Origin: RGIG3701 sp030530205
GTDB taxonomy: Bacteria; Planctomycetota; Planctomycetia; Pirellulales; Thermoguttaceae
Direction of reading: 5' to 3'
DNA: 64,000 nucleotides
NCBI GenBank assembly: GCA_030530205.1
Contig: JAUMVK010000016.1
Span: 15,276 to 79,275 of the forward strand
The first letter of the stretch is position 1. Each line of letters opens with the position of its first letter. The notes under the pieces were generated by a model. The model had not been told where the DNA came from and made no database searches. It worked only from the letters and a program-made list of their open reading frames with translations. Positions 33,839 to 42,814 of the stretch are shown here, in pieces. The translations under genes and the position numbers were made by a program.

Positions 33839-35347
33839 ATGAATTTTGAGGACATTATTTCGACTGGTCCCGCGTCTGGAATTCTTCCGGCGGGAAATTG
33901 TTCCCCGGTGAAAATCATTGCAAATGAGGCGATTCGTCAAACGTTTGAGGAGGCGACGCTTCAGCAGGCGCTCAATGCGCGGCACGCTCCGGGAGTGACC
34001 GGCGTGATGCTGAACCCTGACGCGCATCCCGGCTACGGCGCGCCGATTGGCTGCGTGATGCTTTCGCCCGACCACATTTACCCCGGCCCGGTTGGAGTCG
34101 ATATTAAGTGCTCCATGAGCCTGCTCCAGCTTGACGTTCCAACGGAAGCGCTCGCGGAAAAACCGCTGCGGCGTGCGATCATCAACGCGATCGAAGCCCG
34201 AATCGCGACGGGTCAGCAGAAATCCTCCCGGCTTAAAAACGCGCCGCAATTCACCGACGAAGACGCGGAACTGGCGATTCTGGAAGGCGCGTCAGAGGAA
34301 GTCTGCCGCCGCTTTGGGATCCCGGAATCGTGGCGTCTGCGCTGCGAAGATTTCCAGCACACGGCCCCGGACGGAACGCTCGGTTTGGGAAGCGCTCTTC
34401 AGGAACGGCTTGATGTCCTCAAAGTCACTCTCAAAGCATTTCAGAAATACTACTCGGCGCGCCTGCGCCAGCTCGGGACCTACGGCGGTGGAAACCACTT
34501 CGGCGAGTGCGAAGACGTTCAGCTTGCGGACGACTCCCCAGAAACTGCGGCCATAGCGGAAGTTTTCGGCCTGAAACCCGGCTGCACGGCGGTCCTTTCC
34601 CACTGCGGCTCGCGCGGGTTTGGGAATATTCTCGGGACGAACCAGTTCCGGGTCCTTCAGGAGAAATTCGACCTTTGGAGCATTCCGTTCCCGGGTGAGG
34701 ACCGGGAGTTGGTGTACGCCCCGGCCGGCACGCAGGAGGCGAACGATTACCTGTGCGATATGGCGTTGGCCGGGAACTTCGCGACGGTGAACCATTTGCT
34801 GATCAACCGCCTGATCCTCGAAGCTTTTCAGGAGGTTTTGCCGGGTGTGAACGGCTCGCTCGTGTACTACATCAGCCACAATTTCATCCGCAAGGAGCCG
34901 ATCGGCCCGCAGAATTCGCTGGTTTACGTCCATCGTAAAGGGGCAACACGGGCGTACCCGGCGGGGCATTTCGTCCTCAAAGAGACCCCTTTCTTTGAGA
35001 CGGGTCACCCGATTTTGCTTCCGGGAAATCCGCTCGGCGGGTCGTGTGTCATGACTGCGCTTGAGGGCTCGGAAAAGAACGCCTTCAGCATTAATCACGG
35101 CGCGGGCCGGGTTTTGGGACGAAACGTGGCGAAAAAGACGCTCGACCAGCGGACCGTGAACGGTGAGTTTGACGCGGCGGATGTGCTGACGAATTGCCGG
35201 CAGTACCCTCTTGATGAAGCTCCCGCGGCTTACAAAGACTTCCGCGAAGTCGTGAATTCCGTGAAAGAGGCGGGACTTGCGAAGGAAGTCGCCCGGCTGA
35301 ACGCACGTTTCGTGATCAAGGACGGAAATTCCCCGGCGGATGATTAG
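33839..35347 (+). CDS. rtcB: RtcB family RNA ligase
   Basis: A 502-residue RtcB: GTP/Mn-dependent ligase joining 2',3'-cyclic phosphate or 3'-phosphate RNA ends to 5'-OH ends. Visible are GYGAPIGCVML, GVDIKCSM with the metal Cys, TYGGGNHFGECE with the metal His, SHCGSRGFG, YISHNFI, VHRKGATRA and INHGAGRVLGR, whose His is guanylylated. The frame is open upstream to 33764, but the ATG at 33839 with a GAGAG leader gives the family start. It stands alone; no archease or rtcA nearby. Role in bacteria is RNA repair; which RNAs is unknown. Confidence 0.94.
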   Translation: MNFEDIISTGPASGILPAGNCSPVKIIANEAIRQTFEEATLQQALNARHAPGVTGVMLNPDAHPGYGAPIGCVMLSPDHIYPGPVGVDIKCSMSLLQLDVPTEALAEKPLRRAIINAIEARIATGQQKSSRLKNAPQFTDEDAELAILEGASEEVCRRFGIPESWRLRCEDFQHTAPDGTLGLGSALQERLDVLKVTLKAFQKYYSARLRQLGTYGGGNHFGECEDVQLADDSPETAAIAEVFGLKPGCTAVLSHCGSRGFGNILGTNQFRVLQEKFDLWSIPFPGEDRELVYAPAGTQEANDYLCDMALAGNFATVNHLLINRLILEAFQEVLPGVNGSLVYYISHNFIRKEPIGPQNSLVYVHRKGATRAYPAGHFVLKETPFFETGHPILLPGNPLGGSCVMTALEGSEKNAFSINHGAGRVLGRNVAKKTLDQRTVNGEFDAADVLTNCRQYPLDEAPAAYKDFREVVNSVKEAGLAKEVARLNARFVIKDGNSPADD

Positions 35348-35352
35348 AAATT

Positions 35353-37668
35353 TCACGCATAAAACCGGTTGCTTAACCAGTTTTCCAACCCCAGGAGTAC
35401 AAGCAGCAGTAAGGCGATCCAGCTGAAAAGCTCACTGCTGGCCTGTGCTCCTGAGCGTGTACGTTCCATCCGTGAAGCCGTTTCGAGAAAAGTTACGCCG
35501 AACGGGTTGAAAATCTGCTTCACCGCTTCGGGCGTGGTTCGGGTCAGATCCGTTTCAGTGAACGGAATGTTGACACTGAAACCGCGCTCGAAATCCCCTT
35601 TTTCTCCGGAAACGCTGTAATTTCCCGCCCTTTCAAGTCCTGGAAGGTCGAGTTGACGGCGTTCCAGGTCCGGGACCAGGACGGAGACTTTTTCTGCTTT
35701 CAGCTTCTGATCAGTGTTTAGTTTCTTCTCTGAATTGTGAGTGCCGCCTGACTGGGGAAATTCAGATCGGCTCAGTGTAAATCTTTCTTCCTGATTTCCA
35801 CGAAGCGGAAAAGTGAGTGGTTCCTGAGTCGCGACGCAGCCGGGCGTAGTTTCCACAGCCGTTAGAACACGTGCGATTTCATTCATTGCTACGAGAAAAA
35901 CCCACGAATCTCCCTGAGCCAGTAAATTCCAGATTTCACGCGAGTCATTGGCGGAAGAATTGACCGGTGTTCCGAACAGAAGCACACGTCCTGCGCCGCG
36001 GGTTTGGAGGAGCAGGGCAGGCGAGCCGTTTGACCACGTGAAGATCTGCTGTGCGTCAGGGGTTAAATCGGTGAGTGTCCACGCGCGGAAAACCGGCGAT
36101 TCGTCCCACGGGATCGGCGTTCCGAGTGACTGGAACGTTCTTAAAATCGGATGCGCCATTCCGTACTGCGGTCTAAGAAACGTTCCATCCTGAAAACGGG
36201 CCTGAAATCCCGGAACGGCCGGAAGGATCTGCCTCGCCTCGGCGAGCTGAAAATCTGCGGGGTTTTTAAGCGCTGGGCCGAGAAAGAGCGCCAGCCCACC
36301 GCCGGAATGGACGTACTGCGCCAGCCGATTCCACTGCGTTGCGGTGAATCCCGGCGGGTCCAGAAGAAAAATCGCGTGGAAGCGTTCCAGATTTCTCAGT
36401 CTCACATCGCCGCCGATTCCATTGCCGAGCCCGCCTCCAAGCCACTGTTGAAACTGGGAAAATGAAAGGACTGAACAATCGAATTTAGCCCGATTTTCCA
36501 ATGTGAATTGCATTGGAGCGAGAGCCTGACGCAAGAGAAAAGCGTTTTTCTCGGCGGGCTCGTTCGCGATGAGCAAAACCGGGGTGGGCGGGTCTTTCTG
36601 AATGGTAAACGCCCGCGAATTATCAGCCGCAAGTGCATCACCGTCCAGCAAAACCAAAAAACCCTGATTCGAGCCATTTTTCAGTGCGCCAAGCGAAAAC
36701 GAGAATGGAAGAGCGGTTTCTTTACCTGGCTCCAGAGAGGACGCGGAAACGATCGTTTCACCCCGAAGCTGGAGTTTGCCCGTTTCATCCATGAGAAAAA
36801 TTCCCAGACGGTGCGGCTGTGTATCGGAAACCGAAAGCGAGGCGTGAACTTCTGTCGCGCCGCCGGAAACCGTCTGGAAGGATCTTTCGGTCGGAACTTC
36901 CAACCGACAGTTCACGGGAGCTTCCACGCCAACTTTCACGACCGAAATATGTACGTTTGGATTTTTCTTCAGAGCTTCATCAAGCGCGCGGCGATGAACC
37001 GACCCGCCCATTTCCCAGCTTCTGGCCGTTAAATCTGTAAAGATGAAAATTTCTTTTTGTTCCAGCTCGGACGTTTCGAGAAGCGCCATGGCATCGGGAA
37101 GAACCTCGGGAATGGAACGCGAGGATGCGCTGGTTTCCAACTGCTCGATCTGACGCAGAATTTCACCCCGGTCGGGTGAAAAAGCAATCGGCGCGAGGTG
37201 TGTCGAAACCACAGAAGCCACGCTTTGCGGCGGAAGGGCGGCCAAAATCTGTGACGCCTGATCCTGTGCGGCCTTCAGACGGGATCGATTCTGAAAGACG
37301 TAATCCATTCGGATTGACGAGTCAAACAGAAAAACCGCTGCGGTGGGCACGCTGGAATAAGCGGATTCCCCTGATTTGGAATTTTGAGGCGATAGGTTTT
37401 TACTTTTCGGGATAAATCCTGGCTGGGCGAAAAGCAGGACGGCCAAAACGATGATAAACATCCGCGCCAGCAGAAGCAGCCATTGCTTCAGACGCAGTGA
37501 CCGCCGTCGGTTTTTTTCTTGCGACTGCAAAAAACGAAAAGCTGGAAAAGTGATTTTTTTCGGCTTGGGCCTCATCAGGAAATGAAGCAGAACCGGAACG
37601 CCCACACAAACCAGCGCAGTCAGGAAAAGTGGGTGAAGGAAGTAAAACAAAGGAATAATAAAGTGCAA
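35353..37668 (-). CDS. BatA-domain membrane protein with VWA-like part
   Basis: A 771-residue protein of a type common in Planctomycetota. The N-terminus is the BatA domain (FLHPLFLTALVCVGVPVLLH then RPKPKKITFPAFRFLQ), followed by a second membrane helix (WLLLLARMFIIVLAVLLFAQ), a von Willebrand A-like segment (AAVFLFDSSIRMDYVFQ, MIDAS-like DSS), a glutamine-amidotransferase-like fold in the middle (AIFLLDPPGFT, YVHSGGGLALFLGPALKN) and a C-terminal membrane helix (ELFSWIALLLLVLLGLENWL). The start is a TTG at 37668. No MoxR or DUF58 partner is adjacent. Convergent with rtcB, five bases apart. Confidence 0.85.
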   Translation of the reverse strand: MHFIIPLFYFLHPLFLTALVCVGVPVLLHFLMRPKPKKITFPAFRFLQSQEKNRRRSLRLKQWLLLLARMFIIVLAVLLFAQPGFIPKSKNLSPQNSKSGESAYSSVPTAAVFLFDSSIRMDYVFQNRSRLKAAQDQASQILAALPPQSVASVVSTHLAPIAFSPDRGEILRQIEQLETSASSRSIPEVLPDAMALLETSELEQKEIFIFTDLTARSWEMGGSVHRRALDEALKKNPNVHISVVKVGVEAPVNCRLEVPTERSFQTVSGGATEVHASLSVSDTQPHRLGIFLMDETGKLQLRGETIVSASSLEPGKETALPFSFSLGALKNGSNQGFLVLLDGDALAADNSRAFTIQKDPPTPVLLIANEPAEKNAFLLRQALAPMQFTLENRAKFDCSVLSFSQFQQWLGGGLGNGIGGDVRLRNLERFHAIFLLDPPGFTATQWNRLAQYVHSGGGLALFLGPALKNPADFQLAEARQILPAVPGFQARFQDGTFLRPQYGMAHPILRTFQSLGTPIPWDESPVFRAWTLTDLTPDAQQIFTWSNGSPALLLQTRGAGRVLLFGTPVNSSANDSREIWNLLAQGDSWVFLVAMNEIARVLTAVETTPGCVATQEPLTFPLRGNQEERFTLSRSEFPQSGGTHNSEKKLNTDQKLKAEKVSVLVPDLERRQLDLPGLERAGNYSVSGEKGDFERGFSVNIPFTETDLTRTTPEAVKQIFNPFGVTFLETASRMERTRSGAQASSELFSWIALLLLVLLGLENWLSNRFYA

Positions 37669-37713
37669 GGAGTTACGTCACGGCCAACCAATCAGTCCAA
37701 TGGCCAAAGCCGA

Positions 37714-38097
37714 TTATTCTCCAATCAGCCTTTTTATGCTTTCCAGCAGTCGATCCATCGGGAATGGCTTGCGGATGTAATCGTCCACCCCGAGGGTTTC
37801 GGCATAGGCTTTATGACGGTTCCCCTCATTGGCCGTAATCATAATGACACGAATTGGAACCGGCATGGAACGGCGAAGTTTTTCAAGTACAAGAAAACCA
37901 CTGCGTTTGGGCATCATCATGTCTAGGATAATCAAATCAGGCGATTCCCGTTCTACCAGTACCAACCCTTGATTCCCATCCACTGCATTGAAGACTTCGT
38001 AGCCGCGAGCCTCCAACGTTAAACGAACGGACTCCGTTATTTCCTGGTCATCGTCAATAATCAGAATTTTTTTCGCAGTTTTGACTTCTTCACTCAT
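37714..38097 (-). CDS. Single-domain response regulator (CheY-like receiver)
   Basis: A 127-residue receiver domain without output domain. Acidic pocket IIDDDQEI (residues 14-16), phospho-acceptor Asp at about 58 (IILDMMMPKRSG), Thr near 87 (IMITAN) and Lys near 109 (IRKPFPMDRLL). No histidine kinase or chemotaxis gene is adjacent. It lies 45 bases upstream of the BatA-like gene on the same strand. On the minus strand a TATAAT (38216-38211) with a C-rich block further upstream (38250-38241) could be its promoter. Confidence 0.93.
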   Translation of the reverse strand: MSEEVKTAKKILIIDDDQEITESVRLTLEARGYEVFNAVDGNQGLVLVERESPDLIILDMMMPKRSGFLVLEKLRRSMPVPIRVIMITANEGNRHKAYAETLGVDDYIRKPFPMDRLLESIKRLIGE

Positions 38098-38336
38098 AAT
38101 CAGGCTCCTAATCTTTTAAGTTCGTGAGTTCACGGTTTTGGGACGTTCAGCGTTGAATCAATGATCGGTCAGTTTCCACCGTCTTTCCATGAAGTTTCAC
38201 ATATTTTATTATTATAAACAAAAAATCACTAAAAGAAAAGGTGGGGTGGGAAGAATATTTTTTGAAAAAACTGCTCTTTCCCTGAAATTAAATATCGGGT
38301 ATGATATTCTATCGTATTCAATTTTGAGGTAAAAAA

Positions 38337-39521
38337 ATGTTTAAATACGTGATTTTATCTGGAATATTTATCGTTTTCGGTGTCATTACGCTCGTTTTCG
38401 GCACAGACACTTTGTCTGCGCAGGATTTTACGGCCTCGCCTCAAGAATACCCGGTGACCGAATATGGCGAATCGTCCCCATGCACGATGACGCGCGATTC
38501 GGCAAGTCTGGGGTATCCGTGGGTTGGAAGTGATGGAAAAACGGAAGGCGATTGGGTTACCGCGAACAGTTCCAGCGTGACCGGCTCCAATGCGATGCCG
38601 TTGGGAAACTCATTTGGCTCCTATTCCGTTGAGGGTATGGCTCAAGCCCCGCTTTACACACCGGAAGAAGAGCGGTACCACTACTGGGACCCGTCATTTC
38701 GCGCGTGCATTCCCGGTCTGGGACGTGATCTTCCATTTTCTGACGAGACGTGGACCTGGCAGCTTCTGCCAGGCGGGACGCTTTATCGGGCGCACTTCGC
38801 AAGCAACCGCGAGGGAAGACTTGGCATTCATTTTGTTAATGAGAACACGACCCACAACGCGTACTGGGACCCAACTCTCGGTGGACGTATTAATATCGTG
38901 CGTTACGGAACGACCAATCGGCTTTACCCGGAAGGGTTCCAGTTCGATATGGAATGCGGCGCGATCGCGAGGCTTGTGCTCAAAGGCGACCGGGACCTCC
39001 ATGGAACGGACTACCGGTTTGGCGCACCGCTGACCTTCCGAAAAAGAAACTGGGAATTCAAACTCGGGTACTACCATATCAGCTCCCACATGGGGGATGA
39101 GTGGATGGTCAAGCACTACGAGGAAACCGGTGAGGTGTACCGTATTAATTATGTGCGCGACTGTATCATGTGGGGCATCGCATACCGGCCGGACGCGAAC
39201 TGGCGTTTCTACGTCGGCGGCGATTATGTGTTTTATCGCGATGGAGGCGCAAAACCGTGGCAGTTTGAGGCGGGGGCCGAGTATTCGCCCATGATGCTTC
39301 CGAATTTCCAGGGTTCACCCTTTATGGCCGTGCATTTCCGATGGAGCGAAGACACGAATTTCGATATGTACACCGCGCTGGAAGTCGGCTGGCAGTGGAA
39401 AACCATCTACCAGCAAACCATGCGTACCGGTTTATACGCGATGAGCGGTTACGCCGACCAGTACCAGTTCTATGACCGATGGGAAAAGCAGATCGGGTTT
39501 GGTTTCTGGTACGACTTTTGA
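38337..39521 (+). CDS. DUF1207 family outer-membrane protein
   Basis: A 394-residue exported protein: signal peptide (KYVILSGIFIVFGVITLVFG), a loose region, and from about residue 120 a run of amphipathic strands with many aromatic residues (WQLLPGGTLYRAHFASNREG, FKLGYYHISSHMGDEW, WRFYVGGDYVFYRDGG) ending in FGFWYDF with a terminal Phe, the sign of an outer-membrane barrel. HFASNREGRLG and YHISSHMGDE are DUF1207 signatures, frequent in Planctomycetota. Function unknown. A -10-like TATGAT lies at 38300-38305. Confidence 0.82.
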   Translation: MFKYVILSGIFIVFGVITLVFGTDTLSAQDFTASPQEYPVTEYGESSPCTMTRDSASLGYPWVGSDGKTEGDWVTANSSSVTGSNAMPLGNSFGSYSVEGMAQAPLYTPEEERYHYWDPSFRACIPGLGRDLPFSDETWTWQLLPGGTLYRAHFASNREGRLGIHFVNENTTHNAYWDPTLGGRINIVRYGTTNRLYPEGFQFDMECGAIARLVLKGDRDLHGTDYRFGAPLTFRKRNWEFKLGYYHISSHMGDEWMVKHYEETGEVYRINYVRDCIMWGIAYRPDANWRFYVGGDYVFYRDGGAKPWQFEAGAEYSPMMLPNFQGSPFMAVHFRWSEDTNFDMYTALEVGWQWKTIYQQTMRTGLYAMSGYADQYQFYDRWEKQIGFGFWYDF

Positions 39522-39528
39522 GTTTTCT

Positions 39529-39594
39529 TGAGTTTTCAGTTCTCAGTTTATTATTCTAAACCGGGAACTGAAAACCGGGAACTGAGAACTAAAA
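39529..39594. repeat. Inverted repeat with 7-base AGTTTTC/AGTTCTC arms
   Basis: GAGTTTTCTTGAGTTTTCAG + TTCTCAGTTT pairs with AACTGAAAACCGGGAACTGA + GAACT. A relative lies at 53371-53426. It follows the DUF1207 gene. Confidence 0.8.
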
Positions 39595-39599
39595 AACTT

Positions 39600-39875
39600 C
39601 CATCTCCGCATTTCTCTTCCGCGGGAATTTCTCTCTAAGGCCTTCTTTCTCCCTGAAATCTTAAAATAGTTAAAATAGAAAAACATTTCCGGTTAAATTG
39701 AGTGTAAAAAATAAAAAAACTTTAGCAATAATTCAAGATTTAACGACAGAATGGACGATAAAACCTAAAGAGAATCCTCAGACGGACAAAAGTGTAATTA
39801 ATTTTAGACTTCGAACCTCAAGGAAACTCAAGCATTAATTGACTTCCCCATTAAGCTCAATTAGGACAAAGTATT
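39600..39875 (+). other. AT-rich leader before the TolC-like gene, no gene seen
   Basis: About 275 bases without a supportable reading frame. A weak promoter-like CTGAAATC ... TAAAATAG lies near 39653-39680, which would leave a leader of roughly 190 bases. Just before the start codon, TTAATTGA (39835-39842) and TCAATTAG (39857-39864) can pair and would present the AGGA ribosome site at the stem foot. No known riboswitch was recognised. Confidence 0.4.
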
Positions 39876-42104
39876 ATGAAACGCACAACATTCAAACTTT
39901 TTTCCGCTCAGCTGCTTACGGGCGCCCTGATTCTGGGAGGATTCCTCTCCCTGACCGGCTGCAACCCGCAGATGCCGCTGTACCTTGGAAAGCACGCGCC
40001 GCTGCCGGTCGATCCGTACCTTGATATGGCTACGCAGATCGAGTATCCGAACACGGAAACGGAGACCATCGAAGAGGTCAAAGGCGCACAGGCCCCGTTG
40101 ACGATCAACAACTCAAAAGGAAAAGAGATCGTCAACATCACACTCGAAGAAGCGATTCGCTGCGGTCTTTACAACAGCACGGTCATTCGCAACCTGGGCG
40201 GCATCTCTTACGGTGCGCAGGGCGCGAACGGTGAACCGACCGCTCTGACCATGAATCCGTCGAACATTTCGACCATTTACAACCCGGCCATCACGGAATC
40301 GGATGGACGTTATGGTGTGGAAGCGGTTTTGGCCGATTTCGACACGCAGTGGTCCTCCGCAATCAACATTCAGGAAAGCAACGATGTAGAAAATCTGTTT
40401 TCCAACGGTGGCCTGGCCCGTCTGAAGGGAAAGGGAGCGTCCTTCAGCACCCAGCTTCAGAAAACCAACGCGACTGGTGGTACGGTGACGGCTCGTCTCC
40501 GGACGGACTACATCTGGTCGAACTCCTCAACAGTTGCGGTCGATGGTTACTACAATACAAAAATTGAAGCGGAATTCCGTCAGCCGTTGCTCCGTGGAGC
40601 GGGTACGCAGTTCAACCGCATCGCTGGCCCCGGCGCTATCCCTGGCTTCTATAACGGTGTGATGATCGCCCGTCTGCGCACGGACATTTCCCTGGTCGAT
40701 TTCGAGCAGTCGGTCCGTAACCTGGCGGTGGACATTGAACGCGCTTACTGGGAACTGTATTTCGCGTATCGTCGTCTGGACTCGGTGGTTGCCGGTCGTA
40801 ACAAGGCTCTGGAAACCTGGCGTCAGGCTCAGGCGAAATACGAATCCGGTTACCGCGGTGGTTCCGCTCAGGAACGCGCTCAGGCCCAGCAGCAGTACTT
40901 CATGTTCAAAGGCTCCACCGAATCCGCTCTGGACGCCCTGTACAAAGCTGAAGCCAACTTCCGCTACATCATCGGCCTGACCAGCGCTGATGGACGCCTC
41001 TTCCGCCCGGCGGATGAACCGAGCGTTGCGAAAATCAACTTCGACTGGTGTGAAGCTCATACCGAATCCATGAACCGTAATATCGAGCTGCGCCGTCAGA
41101 AGTGGGTCATCAAACAGTCCGAACTGGAACTCCTTGCCTCGAAGAACTTCCTCCTTCCGTCCCTCGACCTGGTTGGTAAAGGAAGTGTCGGTGGAGCGAA
41201 CGAACACTTCTGGAGTGATCGTGGAAGCGACAGCTCCTGGGGTCAGCTGACTCACGATGGAATGTGGAGTGGCCTGGTTGGCGCTGAATTCACCGTTCCG
41301 ATCGGATTCCGCCGCGAACGTTCCGCGGTCCGTAACGCCGAGCTGAGCCTCGCTCGCAACCGCGCCATCCTTCAGGAACAGGAACTGGAAGTTACACACC
41401 GTCTGGCTCACGCCGTCCGCAGCCTCGAAGACAATTACGTCCTTGCTCAGACTTACTTCAACCGCCGTGTCGCGGCCCAGAAAGAAGTCGAAGCCACGAG
41501 CGCCGCCTATGAAACCGGAAGCATTACCCTGAACATCCTGCTTGACGCCCAGCGCCGTCTGGCGGAAGCGGAAATCGACTTCTTCCGCGCCGTCATCGAC
41601 TACAACCTGGCCATCGTGGACATTCATACGCAGAAAGGTTCACTCCTCGAGTACGACGGGATCACCCTTTCCGAAGGCCCCTGGGCTTCCAAGGCTTACT
41701 TCGACGCTCAGAAACGTGCGAAGATTCGTGAAAAAGGCCGCTATATGAACTACGGCTTCACCCGTCCGAACGTCATCTCGGAAGGCGCTTACCGCCAGCA
41801 CACCGGAATGGCTGACCCGGCGAGCCTGAAGAATCGTGTCCAGGAAGAAATGTACTACCAGAACGTTACGCCGACCGCGGCTCCGGAAAACATGGAAGTG
41901 ATTCCGACCCCGGCTCCGAAAAATGGAAGATCGATTCTGAATTCCAGCCCGGAAAGCACGATGGAAGTCATTCCGACCCCGGCCCCGCGCCAGGTCACCA
42001 GCACGGGGATCACTCAGACCTCTTACATTGACCCGACCAACGTCGCTGTCGGTCCGGTCCCGGGAGAAAGAAGTGAAAAGACCTTCCTGAAACTTAAAAA
42101 ATAA
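39876..42104 (+). CDS. TolC-family outer-membrane channel lipoprotein with long tail
   Basis: A 742-residue outer-membrane efflux protein. A lipoprotein signal ends in LSLTGC (Cys29). Two long helical-hairpin halves follow, with family patterns such as VDIERAYWELYFAYRRLDSV, AKYESGYRGGSAQERAQAQQ and YETGSITLNILLDAQRRLAE. Beyond the channel (about residue 600) is a tail of some 140 residues with the repeated unit MEVIPTPAP (twice), probably disordered and periplasmic. Codon use is strongly biased, suggesting high expression. No inner-membrane pump or adaptor gene is adjacent, so the export partner is unknown. Confidence 0.9.
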   Translation: MKRTTFKLFSAQLLTGALILGGFLSLTGCNPQMPLYLGKHAPLPVDPYLDMATQIEYPNTETETIEEVKGAQAPLTINNSKGKEIVNITLEEAIRCGLYNSTVIRNLGGISYGAQGANGEPTALTMNPSNISTIYNPAITESDGRYGVEAVLADFDTQWSSAINIQESNDVENLFSNGGLARLKGKGASFSTQLQKTNATGGTVTARLRTDYIWSNSSTVAVDGYYNTKIEAEFRQPLLRGAGTQFNRIAGPGAIPGFYNGVMIARLRTDISLVDFEQSVRNLAVDIERAYWELYFAYRRLDSVVAGRNKALETWRQAQAKYESGYRGGSAQERAQAQQQYFMFKGSTESALDALYKAEANFRYIIGLTSADGRLFRPADEPSVAKINFDWCEAHTESMNRNIELRRQKWVIKQSELELLASKNFLLPSLDLVGKGSVGGANEHFWSDRGSDSSWGQLTHDGMWSGLVGAEFTVPIGFRRERSAVRNAELSLARNRAILQEQELEVTHRLAHAVRSLEDNYVLAQTYFNRRVAAQKEVEATSAAYETGSITLNILLDAQRRLAEAEIDFFRAVIDYNLAIVDIHTQKGSLLEYDGITLSEGPWASKAYFDAQKRAKIREKGRYMNYGFTRPNVISEGAYRQHTGMADPASLKNRVQEEMYYQNVTPTAAPENMEVIPTPAPKNGRSILNSSPESTMEVIPTPAPRQVTSTGITQTSYIDPTNVAVGPVPGERSEKTFLKLKK

Positions 42105-42138
42105 AAAACGTACTCTGCCCGGCAGAGCTTAATGGGAG

Positions 42139-42172
42139 AAAATCCGCTGAAGAGATTCGGCGGATTTTTTTG
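42139..42172 (+). terminator. Rho-independent terminator
   Basis: AAATCCGC and GCGGATTT around a TGAAGAGATTCG loop, followed by TTTTTGTGTTTTTT. A small perfect hairpin CTCTGCCCGGCAGAG (42112-42126) precedes it. Ends the TolC-like gene. Confidence 0.88.
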
Positions 42173-42270
42173 TGTTTTTTGGGGTGAGCCTCTTGCAAAA
42201 AATGATTTTAAGTGTAAAATCTCTTTGGTTGATTCAAGTTTTTTCGAGTCTTTTGGGTTTGGGAGTTTTT

Positions 42271-42678
42271 ATGGCCTGGTACGACGCGGGACTTCAATTT
42301 GAGTGTCAGGAATGTGGTGGCTGCTGCACTGGCGCTCCGGGATATGTATGGGTTTCCGAGGATGAAATCGAACGGATCGCCGACCGGTTTGGCCTCACGA
42401 AAGAAGAGTTTGAAGCGAAATTCGTGCGGGAGGTAGGAACGCGAAAAAGCCTCATCGAGTTCATCAATGGCGACTGTGTCTTCTACGACCGGTTTCATAC
42501 CAACTGCAAGATTTACCGTGACCGCCCGGTCCAGTGTCGGACGTGGCCATTCTGGGACTGCAATCTGACAGATGAGGCGGCGTGGGAAAATGCCTCACGC
42601 AGCTGCAAAGGGTGTAACCGCGGGAGACTCTATACCCTGGAAGAAATTGAAGCACGGAAAAACGAACGCGAAATGTGA
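42271..42678 (+). CDS. YkgJ-family cysteine cluster protein
   Basis: A 135-residue protein with the YkgJ/UPF0153 zinc-or-iron cluster pattern: FECQECGGCCTGAPG near the start, GDCVFYD, NCKIYRDRPVQCRTWPFW, and a final CKGCNRG. The family is thought to bind a metal centre; its job is not established. The frame is open to 42172, but the ATG at 42271 with GGGAG before it gives the family start, whereas the upstream part overlaps the terminator. Stands alone. Confidence 0.88.
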   Translation: MAWYDAGLQFECQECGGCCTGAPGYVWVSEDEIERIADRFGLTKEEFEAKFVREVGTRKSLIEFINGDCVFYDRFHTNCKIYRDRPVQCRTWPFWDCNLTDEAAWENASRSCKGCNRGRLYTLEEIEARKNEREM

Positions 42679-42723
42679 GGGCCCCGAAATTCTTTCCGGA
42701 CGGGCGCTTTCATTTCTTCCCGT

Positions 42724-42757
42724 CCCCCCTTGCGTTTTGCGGAAAATCGTGTTTAAT
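42724..42757 (+). promoter_or_regulatory. Predicted sigma-70 promoter with upstream C tract (beta-helix gene)
   Basis: CCCCCC (42724-42729) abuts -35 TTGCGT (42730-42735); 16-base spacer; -10 TTTAAT (42752-42757). Confidence 0.6.
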
Positions 42758-42814
42758 GGATAAAAAAGATTCAATTCTTGATTTCTTTGAACCTCAATAC
42801 CTGTAGGACCACCA

